Origin: Vreelandella olivaria
GTDB lineage: Bacteria; Pseudomonadota; Gammaproteobacteria; Pseudomonadales; Halomonadaceae
Assembly: GCF_023507745.1 (NCBI RefSeq)
Contig: NZ_JALPZO010000095.1
Coordinates: 1-64,000 of the forward strand
DNA length: 64,000 bases
Reading direction: 5' to 3'
Positions 36,858 to 45,514 of this stretch are shown here, one piece after another. A model generated the notes under the pieces. It ran no database searches and had not been told where the DNA came from. It saw nothing but the letters and a program-made list of their open reading frames with translations. Numbering within the stretch: position 1 is the stretch's first letter; every line of letters starts with the position of its first letter. The position numbers were made by a program, and so were the translations under genes.

Positions 36858-36877
36858 GTTGATCGTTTTCGAACATT
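36858..36877. promoter_or_regulatory. GlpR-like operator upstream of glpD
   Basis: GTTGATCGTTTTCGAACATT matches the E. coli GlpR consensus WATGTTCGWTAWCGAACATW at 16 of 20 positions, with the right half perfect. A further TATCGAAAC lies a few bases away, so there may be two tandem sites. Assignment to the GlpR encoded at 31769 is by similarity and location. Confidence 0.6.
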
Positions 36878-36968
36878 CAATAGGATTTAGTCGGGTATAG
36901 ACGATTTAATAAGTGACAGGCATGTCGATGAGCATCGTTTCAAGTATCAATATTAGAAAATATAGCCA

Positions 36969-36994
36969 TAAAAAAACCGGCCCATAAGGCCGGT
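36969..36994 (-). terminator. terminator of fadE
   Basis: Read on the minus strand: stem ACCGGCC/GGCCGGT with a 5-base loop, followed by a run of seven T. It lies 30 bp after the fadE stop. Nothing else is seen between it and the glpD promoter region. Confidence 0.9.
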
Positions 36995-37023
36995 CGGGAG
37001 CACTAGTAACCACTACGGCATGG

Positions 37024-39510
37024 TCACTTTATGTTGGCTTCTTCATGGAGCGATTTAGCCGCCGGTTTTGCATTATGATCAATCAACGTCGATTTATTGG
37101 TTGCAAACGCATCGTAAGCGAAGTCATCAACCGTCAACATTTCAAGTACTTCGGCTTCAAAGGTACGCATAAACTGGGCATCCTCTTCGCTGATAAGTCC
37201 TTTCTCAAGGCCAGCTTCCACCCGAGCTTCTGGATGTAGTGCGGTTTGCGGTAGCTCTCCTTTGGCATATGCTTTATTGACAGTGCGGTAGATGGTTTCT
37301 GCGCGCTCATAATCCATGAGTAAGGCGTTATAGCGGGCTAGGGGGTTGCGCTGTTCACCATCGTCCTGGTCCCAGGTGTTAGCAAGTAGTTTGGTGCGCA
37401 GGGCGCTATGGGTGGAAACCCGGTGAGCGATATCCCGCGCCAAATCGTCGTGAGGCTTATCCCAACGGCGCCCAGTCGGCATTGCCACGGCGTTAAGTAC
37501 CTTGCCTAGGGCGCGGTTGGGCAGGTTGTCGAAAATCTCAACAAAGGCCTGTTCAGCCCGGTGGAGCAAGAAGCGGCAGCTATAGTGAAGTAGTGCTTCT
37601 TCACCCTCTACCTTATCACCCGCCTGCCACTGCTTCAGTACCATAGAGGTCAGGTACAGGTTGGAGAGTACATCGCCGAGGCGGGCAGAGAGCATTTCAC
37701 GCTTTTTAAGCTCAGAACCAAGACTTGCCATCGCAGCATCTGCGCATAGGCCAAAAGCGGCGGAAAGGCGTGCTATATCCTGAGCGTATGCGGCGGCAGG
37801 CCCATCAAAAGGCACGCTGGTTTTGCCAATTCCCAACCCCATAGTGAAGGCGCGAGCGGCATTGCCGAAAATGAGCCCGGCATGGCCAAAGAAGGCTTTA
37901 TCAAATGCTTTCAGGTCATTCGCATCTTTTGCGGCCAGTTCCTCCAGGACATAGGGGTGGCAGCGGATAGCTCCTTGACCAAAGATCATCAGGTTACGGG
38001 TCATGATGTTAGCGCCTTCCACGGTGATTGCCACCGGGTTGGCACTATAGCCAATACCAAGATAGTTACGTGGCCCAAGGGTCACTGCTTTACCGCCATG
38101 AACATCCATGGCATCGCTTAACAGTACCCGTTGAAACTCGGTCAGCTGGCTTTTCAGAATGGCTGAAGGGACGGCTGGCTTCTCGCCGTGGTCGATCAGG
38201 TTAGCGGTTTGATAAACCGTGGCTGCTGAAATGTAGGCCAGTGATGCCATACGTGCAAGCGGCTCCTGGACACCTTCCATTTCGGCAACCGGAACGTTGA
38301 ACTGGCGGCGCACACGGGTAAAGCCGCCACTCCAGCCCAGCGCATAACGGGCAGTCCCGGTAGCGCCAGAGGGCAGGGTAATACAGCGTCCAATGGAGAG
38401 GCACTCCACCAGCATACGCCAGCCCTGACCAATCATGTCCTGACCACCAATAATGGTATCCAGCGGCACAAAAACATCCTGGCCTTTAATAGGGCCATTC
38501 ATGAAGGGGCTGCCGATGGGGTGGTGGCGACGGCCAATCTCCATTCCTTTGGTATCCCGGGGAACCAGCGCCAGGGTAATGCCACGATCCTCTTCATCGC
38601 CCAGTAGTTTGTCGGGGTCGAAGAGCCGGAAGGCAAGGCCAACTACGGTGGCGATGGGGGCGAGGGTGATCCAGCGCTTTTCAAAGTTAAGGCGCAGACC
38701 CAGTACTTCCTCGCCGTTGATGATCTCTTTGCACACGACGCCGGTATCCGGCAGGGAGGTGGCATCGGAGCCTGCGCGGGGGCCTGTTAAGCCGAAACAG
38801 GGGATTTCACGGCCATCGGCCAGACGTGGCAGGTAGTGGTCTTTCTGTTCCTGGGTACCATATTTGAGTAGCAATTCGCCTGGGCCGAGGGAGTTAGGTA
38901 CTCCAACGGTGACCATCAGTGTTTCATTGGCGGAGAGCTTTTGAAGCACCATCGACTGGGCTTTGGCGGAGAAACCTAAACCACCGTACTCCTTCGGAAT
39001 AATCATACCGAAGAAGCCTTCTCTTTTTAGGAAGTCCCACAGTTCCTGGGGGAGGTCGGCACGCTCACGGGCGATATCCCAGGCATTACACATACCAGCG
39101 GCTTTGGCACACTGGTTGTCCAGAAAGGCCTGTTCATCTTCACGAAGGCCGTCATCTTTGTAGTTCAGTAATGTGTTCCACTGCGGCTTACCCGAAAATA
39201 GCTCGCCATCCCAGGAAACGCTACCTGCCTCAAGTGCCGTGCGTTCAGTAGCGGATACCTTGGGTGCCACTTTTTTGAAAGTGCCAAAAATACGCGGTGT
39301 CAGCCATTTGATGCGTAAGGAAGGTAGTCCAGCGGCGGCAACCACGGCGGCACCGATGAGTAATAGTACGCCGATGACAGGTGCGCCAAATAATACCCCA
39401 GTGAGGCCGAGTACGCCGAGTACGGCTAGCGCTGGAGTGGCGCCTGCCTCCCGGCGCATGACCGCCACCAGGCCGACAATGGCCAGCACGATGAGTAGTA
39501 GGGTAAGCAT
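37024..39510 (-). CDS. fadE: acyl-CoA dehydrogenase FadE
   Basis: An 828-residue FadE-type enzyme (E. coli 814), the first dehydrogenation of fatty-acid beta-oxidation. Two N-terminal hydrophobic segments (about 1-20 and 27-63) tie it to the inner membrane. The FAD-linked dehydrogenase core has FFGMIIPKEYGGLGFSAKAQ, CFGLTGPRAGSDATSLPDTG, and VEGANIMTRNLMIFGQGAIR, the last two diagnostic for FadE. The C-terminal third is the FadE-specific extension. GGAGATGTTAT precedes the ATG. An upstream PsrA-like dyad suggests control by fatty acids. Confidence 0.95.
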   Translation of the reverse strand: MLTLLLIVLAIVGLVAVMRREAGATPALAVLGVLGLTGVLFGAPVIGVLLLIGAAVVAAAGLPSLRIKWLTPRIFGTFKKVAPKVSATERTALEAGSVSWDGELFSGKPQWNTLLNYKDDGLREDEQAFLDNQCAKAAGMCNAWDIARERADLPQELWDFLKREGFFGMIIPKEYGGLGFSAKAQSMVLQKLSANETLMVTVGVPNSLGPGELLLKYGTQEQKDHYLPRLADGREIPCFGLTGPRAGSDATSLPDTGVVCKEIINGEEVLGLRLNFEKRWITLAPIATVVGLAFRLFDPDKLLGDEEDRGITLALVPRDTKGMEIGRRHHPIGSPFMNGPIKGQDVFVPLDTIIGGQDMIGQGWRMLVECLSIGRCITLPSGATGTARYALGWSGGFTRVRRQFNVPVAEMEGVQEPLARMASLAYISAATVYQTANLIDHGEKPAVPSAILKSQLTEFQRVLLSDAMDVHGGKAVTLGPRNYLGIGYSANPVAITVEGANIMTRNLMIFGQGAIRCHPYVLEELAAKDANDLKAFDKAFFGHAGLIFGNAARAFTMGLGIGKTSVPFDGPAAAYAQDIARLSAAFGLCADAAMASLGSELKKREMLSARLGDVLSNLYLTSMVLKQWQAGDKVEGEEALLHYSCRFLLHRAEQAFVEIFDNLPNRALGKVLNAVAMPTGRRWDKPHDDLARDIAHRVSTHSALRTKLLANTWDQDDGEQRNPLARYNALLMDYERAETIYRTVNKAYAKGELPQTALHPEARVEAGLEKGLISEEDAQFMRTFEAEVLEMLTVDDFAYDAFATNKSTLIDHNAKPAAKSLHEEANIK

Positions 39511-39547
39511 ATAACATCTCCATGTTTTGTTAGTGGAATGCGTTTTT

Positions 39548-39561
39548 AAAACGAATGTTTG
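39548..39561. promoter_or_regulatory. PsrA-like operator upstream of fadE
   Basis: AAAACGAATGTTTG (CAAAC-ATTC-GTTTT on the minus strand) follows the PsrA pattern [CG]AAAC-N2-4-GTTT[GC]. It lies about 40 bp before the fadE start, a position where a repressor would cover the promoter. PsrA is not encoded in the window. Assignment is by similarity to known Pseudomonas sites. Confidence 0.4.
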
Positions 39562-39771
39562 AATATTGGCAGACTCACGCTATCCTGTGCAAGCCTTTCG
39601 CTCTTTCATCATCGCGTTTAACCAACACTGTAGCGTATTGAGTGGGGCGGTGGTTCCCCAATAGAGGCAGGGTATAAAAAAACGCGAGACTGATGACAAA
39701 GTATTTTTCTGCTGATTACTTCATCCGAACAACCCTTGGCGGGGGCGCTGTGGACCCCTCCATGGGCGCTA

Positions 39772-39844
39772 CTTTCGCCATCTGACCGCCATGGATGGAG
39801 GAAATGCCGGAATTGTTGGGAATATTTTCCGGCCATGGCGAAAG
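39772..39844. repeat. 10-bp inverted repeat and nested dyads between fadE and betA
   Basis: CTTTCGCCAT (39772-39781) and ATGGCGAAAG (39835-39844) are exact reverse complements 53 bp apart. Between and before them, CCTCCATGG, CCATGG and ATGGAGG form further dyads, so most of 39750-39844 can fold. The gap 39511-39947 holds no supported gene; a 60-codon frame at 39736-39918 lacks a ribosome site. Confidence 0.6.
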
Positions 39845-39910
39845 ACCCCCACTACGGGTTGATTCAGATGATGTTAAAAATGATGGCAAGAAGGTTTGTC
39901 ATCAACCTCA

Positions 39911-39936
39911 CGCCATAGCAGTGGCTATGGCGTTTT
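39911..39936 (+). terminator. hairpin with short T-run near the betA 3' end
   Basis: Perfect 9-bp stem CGCCATAGC/GCTATGGCG with a 4-base loop, followed on the plus strand by TTTT. It lies 12-37 bp past the betA stop, but the T-run is on the plus strand, so it fits a plus-strand transcript coming from the fadE-betA gap better than betA itself. The hairpin may still protect the bet mRNA 3' end. Confidence 0.5.
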
Positions 39937-39947
39937 GAGTTCGGGGG

Positions 39948-41633
39948 CTACCGAGTAGTTCTGGGCTGCTTGGCTGGTGTGCCCTTGGCTATATAATAAG
40001 CGACATTGGCACGGGCCAGCGGCTCTCGGTTGCGAATACGATCGGCGATTTTTTCTGCCAGCATAATCGTTGGGGCGTTCAGATTGCCGGTGGGGATGAT
40101 CGGAAACAGTGATGCATCGACCACACGTAACCCCTCCAGGCCGTGAACACGTCCCTGGCTATCCGTGACCGCCAGCTCGCCTTCGCCCATACGACAGCTG
40201 CCACAGGGATGGTAGGCAGTTTCTGCGTGCTGTTTAACGAAATTGTCCAGCTCTTGATCGCTTTGCACATTAGGGCCTGGCGAAATTTCACGACCACGAT
40301 ATTTGTCGAAGGCAGGCTGGGCGATAATCTCTCGGGTCAGGCGAATGGCATCGCGGAACTCTTGCCAGTCTTTTTCCTTGGCCATGTAGTTGAACAAAAT
40401 GCTCGGTGCTGCATGCGGGTCTCTGGAGGTCAGGCGGATACGGCCATGGCTCTCTGAGCGCATGGAGCCGACATGAGCCTGGAAACCGTGGGCCTGCACC
40501 GCACTTTTGCCGTTATAGCTGATGGCAATGGGGAGAAAGTGGTATTGAAGATTAGGCCACTCTTCATCATCGTTGCTACGAATAAATCCGCAAGCTTCGA
40601 ATTGGTTGCTGGCGCCGATGCCGGTGCCCTTGAACAACCATTCAGCACCAATCTTTGGCTGGTTATACCACTTTAACGCCGGATAGAGCGAAATAGGCGC
40701 TTTGCATTCGTACTGAATGTACATTTCCAGATGGTCTTGCAGGTTCTCGCCAACCCCCGGCAGCTCATGAACGATGGGGATGCCAAGCTCCTTGAGCCAT
40801 TCTGGATTGCCTACGCCGGAACGCTGGAGAATTTGCGGTGAGGCAATTGCGCCGCCACACAACAGCACTTCGCGACGGGCGCGGGCTTGCTGCGGTTGGC
40901 CTTTATGCTCGTAGCGCACACCCATGGCGCGTTTGCCATCAAACTCAATTACGTCGGTGACGGCATGGGTTTCAATCGTCAGGTTGTTACGCTGCCTGGC
41001 GATGTCCAGATAGCCACGAGCGGTAGAAGCACGGCGCCCTGTTGGGGTGACGAAACGGTCCATGGGGCCAAAGCCCTCCTGCTGATAACCGTTAACGTCT
41101 TCAGTCTCTGGGTAGCCAGCCTGCTTGCCTGCTTCGATAAAGGTACGGTAGAGCGGGTTGTTGTCCGCTTTAGGCGTGGTAATACTGACCGGACCATCAC
41201 CGCCATGGTAGTCGTTTGCACCGATATCCCGCGCCTCGCACTTTTTAAAGTAGGGCAGGCAGCTTAAGTAGTCCCACTCCCCAAGTCCTGGCTGCTTGGC
41301 CCAATTGTCGTAATCCAGGGCATTGCCACGGATATAGCACATACCGTTGATGAGTGAAGAGCCACCCAGCCCTTTGCCACGGCCGCACTCCATACGGCGG
41401 CCCCCCATGTGAGGTTCTGGGTCAGTTTCAAATGCCCAGTTATAGCGCTTTCCCTGCAATGGGAAGGCCAGTGCCGCTGGCATTTGGGTACGAAAATCAA
41501 AGCGATAATCAGGGCCGCCTGCTTCCAGCAGCAGGACGCTGACATCGCTGTCTTCGGTCAGGCGAGTAGCCAGCACATTGCCTGCTGAACCTGCACCAAT
41601 AATGATGTAGTCGAATTCACGTGTTTGAGACAT
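39948..41633 (-). CDS. betA: choline dehydrogenase
   Basis: A GMC oxidoreductase of about 561 residues (E. coli BetA 556). [20 protein letters not shown] binds FAD, and [20 protein letters not shown] is GMC signature 1. It has HPCGSCRMG near the C-terminus with the catalytic His. It oxidises choline to betaine aldehyde (and further) at the membrane. Last gene of betI-betB-betA on the minus strand, 65 bp after betB. Start 41633 is chosen by alignment. Confidence 0.95.
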   Translation of the reverse strand: MSQTREFDYIIIGAGSAGNVLATRLTEDSDVSVLLLEAGGPDYRFDFRTQMPAALAFPLQGKRYNWAFETDPEPHMGGRRMECGRGKGLGGSSLINGMCYIRGNALDYDNWAKQPGLGEWDYLSCLPYFKKCEARDIGANDYHGGDGPVSITTPKADNNPLYRTFIEAGKQAGYPETEDVNGYQQEGFGPMDRFVTPTGRRASTARGYLDIARQRNNLTIETHAVTDVIEFDGKRAMGVRYEHKGQPQQARARREVLLCGGAIASPQILQRSGVGNPEWLKELGIPIVHELPGVGENLQDHLEMYIQYECKAPISLYPALKWYNQPKIGAEWLFKGTGIGASNQFEACGFIRSNDDEEWPNLQYHFLPIAISYNGKSAVQAHGFQAHVGSMRSESHGRIRLTSRDPHAAPSILFNYMAKEKDWQEFRDAIRLTREIIAQPAFDKYRGREISPGPNVQSDQELDNFVKQHAETAYHPCGSCRMGEGELAVTDSQGRVHGLEGLRVVDASLFPIIPTGNLNAPTIMLAEKIADRIRNREPLARANVAYYIAKGTPAKQPRTTR

Positions 41634-41698
41634 GGTTATACCGGAACTTATAGAGGGGGGGCGCTTTCGCCAGTGGTGCGTAAGCTTCAAGAGTGAAA

Positions 41699-43168
41699 CT
41701 AAAACACCGATTCAAACGGGCCCATCTCAATCTGTACTGACTTGGTCTGGGTGTAGTGGTTAAGCGTCTCAATACCGTTTTCGCGACCAATGCCTGACTC
41801 TTTGTAACCACCCACCGGCATCTCGGAAGGTGATTCTCCCCAGGTATTGATCCAGCAAATTCCAGCTTCCAGTTGATGAATAACCCGGTGGGCACGGTTC
41901 AGACTTTCGCTGAACACGCCTGCCGCCAGACCATATTTGGTGCCATTGGCGCGACGAATGACTTCTTCTTCATCATCAAACGCCAGCACGGACATTACTG
42001 GGCCGAAAATCTCCTCTTGAACGATACGCATATCATCGCTGCAATCGGTGAACACTGTAGGGGCGGCCCAGGCACCATCGGCCCAGCTGCCACTGTTCCA
42101 GTTGTCGCCACCTACCAGCAGGCGCGCGCCTTGCTCTTTGCCCAGGGCAATGTAGGAAAGTACTTTCTGCTGATGCTCAAAACTCACCAGAGGGCCAAAG
42201 TTAACGCCAGGGTCCATAGGGTCACCGGCCTTGATGCGAGAAACACGCTCGACCAGCTTGGCTTCAAAAGCCTCCTTGACGCTCCGTTCCACAAACACTC
42301 GTGTGCCGTTGGTACATATCTGACCACTGGAGTAGAAATTCGCCATCATCGCGGCATCAGCAGCCCGGTCCAGGTCGGCATCGGCAAACACGATCAGCGG
42401 TGATTTACCGCCCAGCTCCATGGTGACCTCTTTAAGTGTTGAGCCTGCGGCGGCGGCCATCACCTTTTTGCCAGTGCCGACTTCACCCGTAAAGGACACT
42501 TTGGCAATGCCTGTGTGCTCAGTGAGCATGGCGCCAACACGGCCGTCACCCTGCACAACGTTAAACACGCCATTTGGCAGACCTGCTTCGGTCAAAATTT
42601 CGGCTAACTTGATAGCGGTCAGCGGAGTGACTTCACTGGGCTTGAAGATGACCGCATTGCCTGCTGCCAGTGCAGGGGCAGCTTTCCAACAGGCGATTTG
42701 GATGGGGTAATTCCAGGCTCCAATAGCGCCGATAACGCCGAGTGGCTCGCGGCGTGTATAAACAAATGAGCTATCCCTCAGCGGAATTTGGCTACCTTCA
42801 ATCGCAGGCGCCAAGCCTGCATAGTACTCCAGGGCATCCGCGCCGGTAACAATATCAACGCTGGCGGTTTCGCTGATGGGCTTGCCGGTATTGCGTGTTT
42901 CCAGCTCTGCCAACTCATCATTGCGTTCACGCAGTAGCGCAACAGCGCGTAGCAGGATGCGAGAGCGTTCCATGCCGGTCATGGCTGCCCATGTCCGCTG
43001 GCCACGTTTGGCTGCTGCTACAGCGCTATCAATATCCTGTCGGCTGGCTTGACCAATCGTGGCGATCAAGCTGCCGTCAAAAGGGTTGGTAACCGTAAAT
43101 GTATCGCCAGAGGTGGCGTCTACCGGGCGACCATCAATATAAAGAGGCTGTACGTTTTGAGTGGCCAT
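41699..43168 (-). CDS. betB: betaine aldehyde dehydrogenase
   Basis: A 489-residue NAD(P)-dependent aldehyde dehydrogenase (E. coli BetB 490). The substrate and cofactor motifs are [20 protein letters not shown] and [14 protein letters not shown] (Glu base), with the catalytic Cys in [16 protein letters not shown]. It converts betaine aldehyde to glycine betaine, the osmoprotectant. AAGGAGACCAAC sets the ATG at 43168, 7 codons inside the longest frame. It follows betI by 10 bp. Confidence 0.96.
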   Translation of the reverse strand: MATQNVQPLYIDGRPVDATSGDTFTVTNPFDGSLIATIGQASRQDIDSAVAAAKRGQRTWAAMTGMERSRILLRAVALLRERNDELAELETRNTGKPISETASVDIVTGADALEYYAGLAPAIEGSQIPLRDSSFVYTRREPLGVIGAIGAWNYPIQIACWKAAPALAAGNAVIFKPSEVTPLTAIKLAEILTEAGLPNGVFNVVQGDGRVGAMLTEHTGIAKVSFTGEVGTGKKVMAAAAGSTLKEVTMELGGKSPLIVFADADLDRAADAAMMANFYSSGQICTNGTRVFVERSVKEAFEAKLVERVSRIKAGDPMDPGVNFGPLVSFEHQQKVLSYIALGKEQGARLLVGGDNWNSGSWADGAWAAPTVFTDCSDDMRIVQEEIFGPVMSVLAFDDEEEVIRRANGTKYGLAAGVFSESLNRAHRVIHQLEAGICWINTWGESPSEMPVGGYKESGIGRENGIETLNHYTQTKSVQIEMGPFESVF

Positions 43169-43178
43169 GTTGGTCTCC

Positions 43179-43802
43179 TTAATCGACATCGGTAGTGGTT
43201 GCTTCTTTCAGGCATCCATGATGTGTAAGTAATTGGTTGAGGTAAGTGTGCGCAAGGTGCCGTGCTTCATCAGCATCTAACCCTTCTGGGGCGAGGGCAC
43301 CTCTTAGCCATAGGCCATCAATCATTGCGGCTAACCCTCGGGCAGCATTGCGGGCCTGGGGGCGGGGCATAACTCGTTGGAATTGGTGACATAAATTGGT
43401 ATATAAACGGCGATCGTTGACGTACTGCAGCCGCTGAAGTACAGGTTTATGCATACTGCTTGCCCAAAAGGCGAGCCAGGTTTTGGCGGCGGGCCCTGTC
43501 ACCTGGGTACGGTCAAAGTTACCTTCAATGATGGCCCCGATGTGGGCGCGGGGTGAGTTGTCTTCGAGGGCATGGCGCCGTGCTGCGACTGCTTGACTAA
43601 GGTCTGTCAGGATTTGCCGCATGGTGGCTTCCAGCAGGCCATCCTTGCCGCCGAAATAGTGGCTGATAATGCCTGCCGATACCCCCGCATGCTGTGCAAT
43701 GCGCATCACGGTTGCTTCGGCCAGGCCAACCTCATCGATGGCCGCCATCGTGGCTTTGATTAGCTGCTGGCGGCGTATTGGTTCCATTCCCACCTTTGGC
43801 AC
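43179..43802 (-). CDS. betI: BetI, choline-responsive TetR repressor
   Basis: About 207 residues. [25 protein letters not shown] matches the N-terminus of BetI, and [25 protein letters not shown] is the BetI-type helix-turn-helix. It represses the bet genes and is released by choline. AGGAGATCGCC sets GTG 43802 as start, in agreement with the length of E. coli BetI (195); the longer frame adds 21 codons. Its operator is the palindrome at 43894. Confidence 0.95.
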   Translation of the reverse strand: MPKVGMEPIRRQQLIKATMAAIDEVGLAEATVMRIAQHAGVSAGIISHYFGGKDGLLEATMRQILTDLSQAVAARRHALEDNSPRAHIGAIIEGNFDRTQVTGPAAKTWLAFWASSMHKPVLQRLQYVNDRRLYTNLCHQFQRVMPRPQARNAARGLAAMIDGLWLRGALAPEGLDADEARHLAHTYLNQLLTHHGCLKEATTTDVD

Positions 43803-43893
43803 GGCGATCTCCTGACGACGTTGAATGCTCATTAGCCCCCGCTCTTGAAAAGCCGGGTTAGGCATGGTTACCTAAATATCATGGCATTTTTTT

Positions 43894-43907
43894 ATTGAAC
43901 GTTCAAT
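43894..43907. promoter_or_regulatory. BetI operator
   Basis: ATTGAACGTTCAAT is a perfect 14-bp palindrome, extended by TTT...CAATAAA flanks. It matches known BetI boxes. It lies in the 193-bp divergent region, 92 bp from betI and 89 bp from choX, so it can control both directions. Confidence 0.85.
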
Positions 43908-43995
43908 CAATAAAGGGGTGTTAACCCGTCGCTGCTTAAGGCGATTACCACGCCCTACGCGTGTCCTATAAAACAGATTAAGGGGATCGTTCATC

Positions 43996-44928
43996 ATGAA
44001 ACGCACCTATACACGTAGTCTCAGCGTACTTTTACTGACCGCAGGCTTGCCAGCAATGGCGCAGGCTAATGAGTGTAGCAGTATCCGTTTTGCTGAGGTT
44101 GGCTGGACAGACATCACGGCGACTACCGCATTAGCCAGCGAGGTATTGGAAGCATTGGGCTACGAGCCGCGTGTGGATACCGTTTCTGTACCGATTGCCT
44201 ATGCGGGCATGCGCAATAATGATTTCGATGTTTTCCTGGGTAACTGGATGCCCTCTATGGCATCCATTAGTGATCCTTATATCGAAAGAGGTGAAGTTGA
44301 GCGTCTGGTGGCGAACCTGGAGGGAGCCAAGTACACCCTGGCGGTACCGCAGTATGTCTACGATGCCGGTGTAACCTCGGTGAATGACCTGGCAGAGCAT
44401 GCGGAGAAGTTTGAGCACCGTGTTCATGGGATTGAAGCGGGTAATGATGGCAATGAGCTGATTCAGCAAATGATTGATGACGATGCCTATGGTCTGGGTG
44501 ACTGGCAGGTGATTGATTCCAGCGAAGCCGGAATGCTGGCAGAGCTGCGCTCACGTGTGCCTAATGAAGAGTGGATGGTCTTTTTGGGCTGGGAGCCACA
44601 TCCCATGAATACTAACTTTGATATGGCCTATCTGGCCGATGCTGATGACTATTTCGGCCCTGACCTGGGTGGAGCAACTGTACATACCAATACGCGTGCA
44701 GGATTTGTTGAAGAGTGCCCGAACGTTGGCACGTTACTAGGCAATATGACGTTCACTCTGGAAATGGAAAACGAGCTTATGAGCGCTATTATGGATGATG
44801 GTGTAGAGCCTCGTGTGGCAGCCCGCAGGTATCTCAGTGAGCATAGTGATGTGCTGGATGCCTGGCTTGACGGTGTGACAACCCGTGATGGCGAAGCAGC
44901 GCTTCCTGCGGTTCAAGCTGCACTATAA
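43996..44928 (+). CDS. choX: choline ABC transporter substrate-binding protein
   Basis: A 310-residue periplasmic OpuAC-type binding protein with signal peptide (cleaved after AQA, about residue 24). The aromatic ligand box is seen as VGWTD, GNWMP, PQYVYDAG and GWEPHPMN, matching the Trp/Tyr residues that hold the choline head group in ChoX. AAGGGGA precedes the ATG. Divergent from betI across the BetI box. The usual permease and ATPase partners (choW, choV) are absent, and a terminator closes the unit, so it must work with a transporter encoded elsewhere. Confidence 0.9.
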   Translation: MKRTYTRSLSVLLLTAGLPAMAQANECSSIRFAEVGWTDITATTALASEVLEALGYEPRVDTVSVPIAYAGMRNNDFDVFLGNWMPSMASISDPYIERGEVERLVANLEGAKYTLAVPQYVYDAGVTSVNDLAEHAEKFEHRVHGIEAGNDGNELIQQMIDDDAYGLGDWQVIDSSEAGMLAELRSRVPNEEWMVFLGWEPHPMNTNFDMAYLADADDYFGPDLGGATVHTNTRAGFVEECPNVGTLLGNMTFTLEMENELMSAIMDDGVEPRVAARRYLSEHSDVLDAWLDGVTTRDGEAALPAVQAAL

Positions 44929-44950
44929 GCCTGTTAGTGCTTTGGATGAA

Positions 44951-44981
44951 AAGGCAAGCCGTTTTTGGCTTGCCTTTTATA
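44951..44981 (+). terminator. terminator of choX
   Basis: Perfect 10-bp stem AAGGCAAGCC/GGCTTGCCTT with a 6-base loop, followed by TTTAT. Confidence 0.92.
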
Positions 44982-45020
44982 TCTTAAATAGGCATACTCT
45001 GCACCCGCTGATGTCGGAAA

Positions 45021-45093
45021 GGCTACGTAGCTCAGTTGGTTAGAGCACATCACTCATAATGATGGGGTCCCCTGTTCAAATCAGGGCGTAGCC
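45021..45093 (+). tRNA. tRNA-Met (CAT), elongator
   Basis: A complete cloverleaf: acceptor GGCTACG/CGTAGCC, D-arm GCTC/GAGC, anticodon stem CATCA/TGATG with loop CTCATAA (anticodon CAT at 45055-45057), T-arm CCCTG/CAGGG with loop TTCAAAT. It is nearly identical to the E. coli elongator tRNA-Met. The 3' end reads A-CC-G, so the terminal CCA is not fully encoded and must be completed by the CCA-adding enzyme. Confidence 0.97.
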
Positions 45094-45133
45094 ACCGGTC
45101 AGCGGCAATACGCATTTTCAAGCGTATAACTAT

Positions 45134-45243
45134 GGTGGCCCCTTAGGTCCTCCCGCAACGCTAAACTGCGAACCCCGCCAGGCCCGGAAGGGAGCAACGG
45201 TAGTGGTGGCTGCGTGTGCCGGGATGTGGCTTTTGGGGCCGCC
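45134..45243 (+). ncRNA. ffs: 4.5S RNA, small signal recognition particle RNA
   Basis: A hairpin RNA of about 110 bases. GGTGGCCCC at the 5' end pairs with GGGGCCGCC at the 3' end; it has the conserved GTCCTCCCGCAACGC and the Ffh-binding apical loop GGCCCGGAAGGGAGCA (GGAA tetraloop), then GTGTGCCGGGATGT. It forms the RNA part of the SRP that targets membrane proteins. It lies 40 bp after tRNA-Met on the same strand and may share its transcript. Confidence 0.95.
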
Positions 45244-45334
45244 TCCATTGCTGGTTGTTATACTCCCTTTTTGCATCAAGCTCCCCCTCAGTAGTTCTCC
45301 CTGCTCTTTTCATGCTGATCGGCAGGTGGGTGAC

Positions 45335-45514
45335 TCATTCATCGTGGTGCGAGCTGTGTCGGTGCAGCAGCAAATGGGCGCCAAGGCACAGGGCCATGGG
45401 CAGTAGTAGCCAGACCCCGCCGCCCAGTGACTGGGCGCGCCACATCAGCAGCAGCATGACTACCCCCATCAGGAGCAGGCAGGCGGTCATCACCCAGTGG
45501 TGAAGGCGGTTCAT
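45335..45514 (-). CDS. small membrane protein, DUF2933-like, copA partner
   Basis: A 59-residue protein with two hydrophobic helices (about 8-25 and 33-50) and a His-rich tail HRHSSHHDE. Its ATG overlaps the copA stop (ATGA), so it is translated with copA; AAGGAGACACCC precedes it. Small His-tailed membrane proteins of the DUF2933 type are frequent in copper-resistance clusters. The His tail may bind copper; this is inferred. Confidence 0.7.
   Translation of the reverse strand: MNRLHHWVMTACLLLMGVVMLLLMWRAQSLGGGVWLLLPMALCLGAHLLLHRHSSHHDE

Noticed and set aside
39736..39918. 60-codon frame between fadE and betA
   Set aside because: No ribosome site and it overlaps the inverted repeats. The amino-acid sequence looks like chance translation of dyads.
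45021..45243. Attachment site for an island at tRNA-Met
   Set aside because: No direct repeat of the tRNA 3' end was seen on the far side of the copA cassette, and no integrase gene lies near. Transfer is suggested by base composition only.
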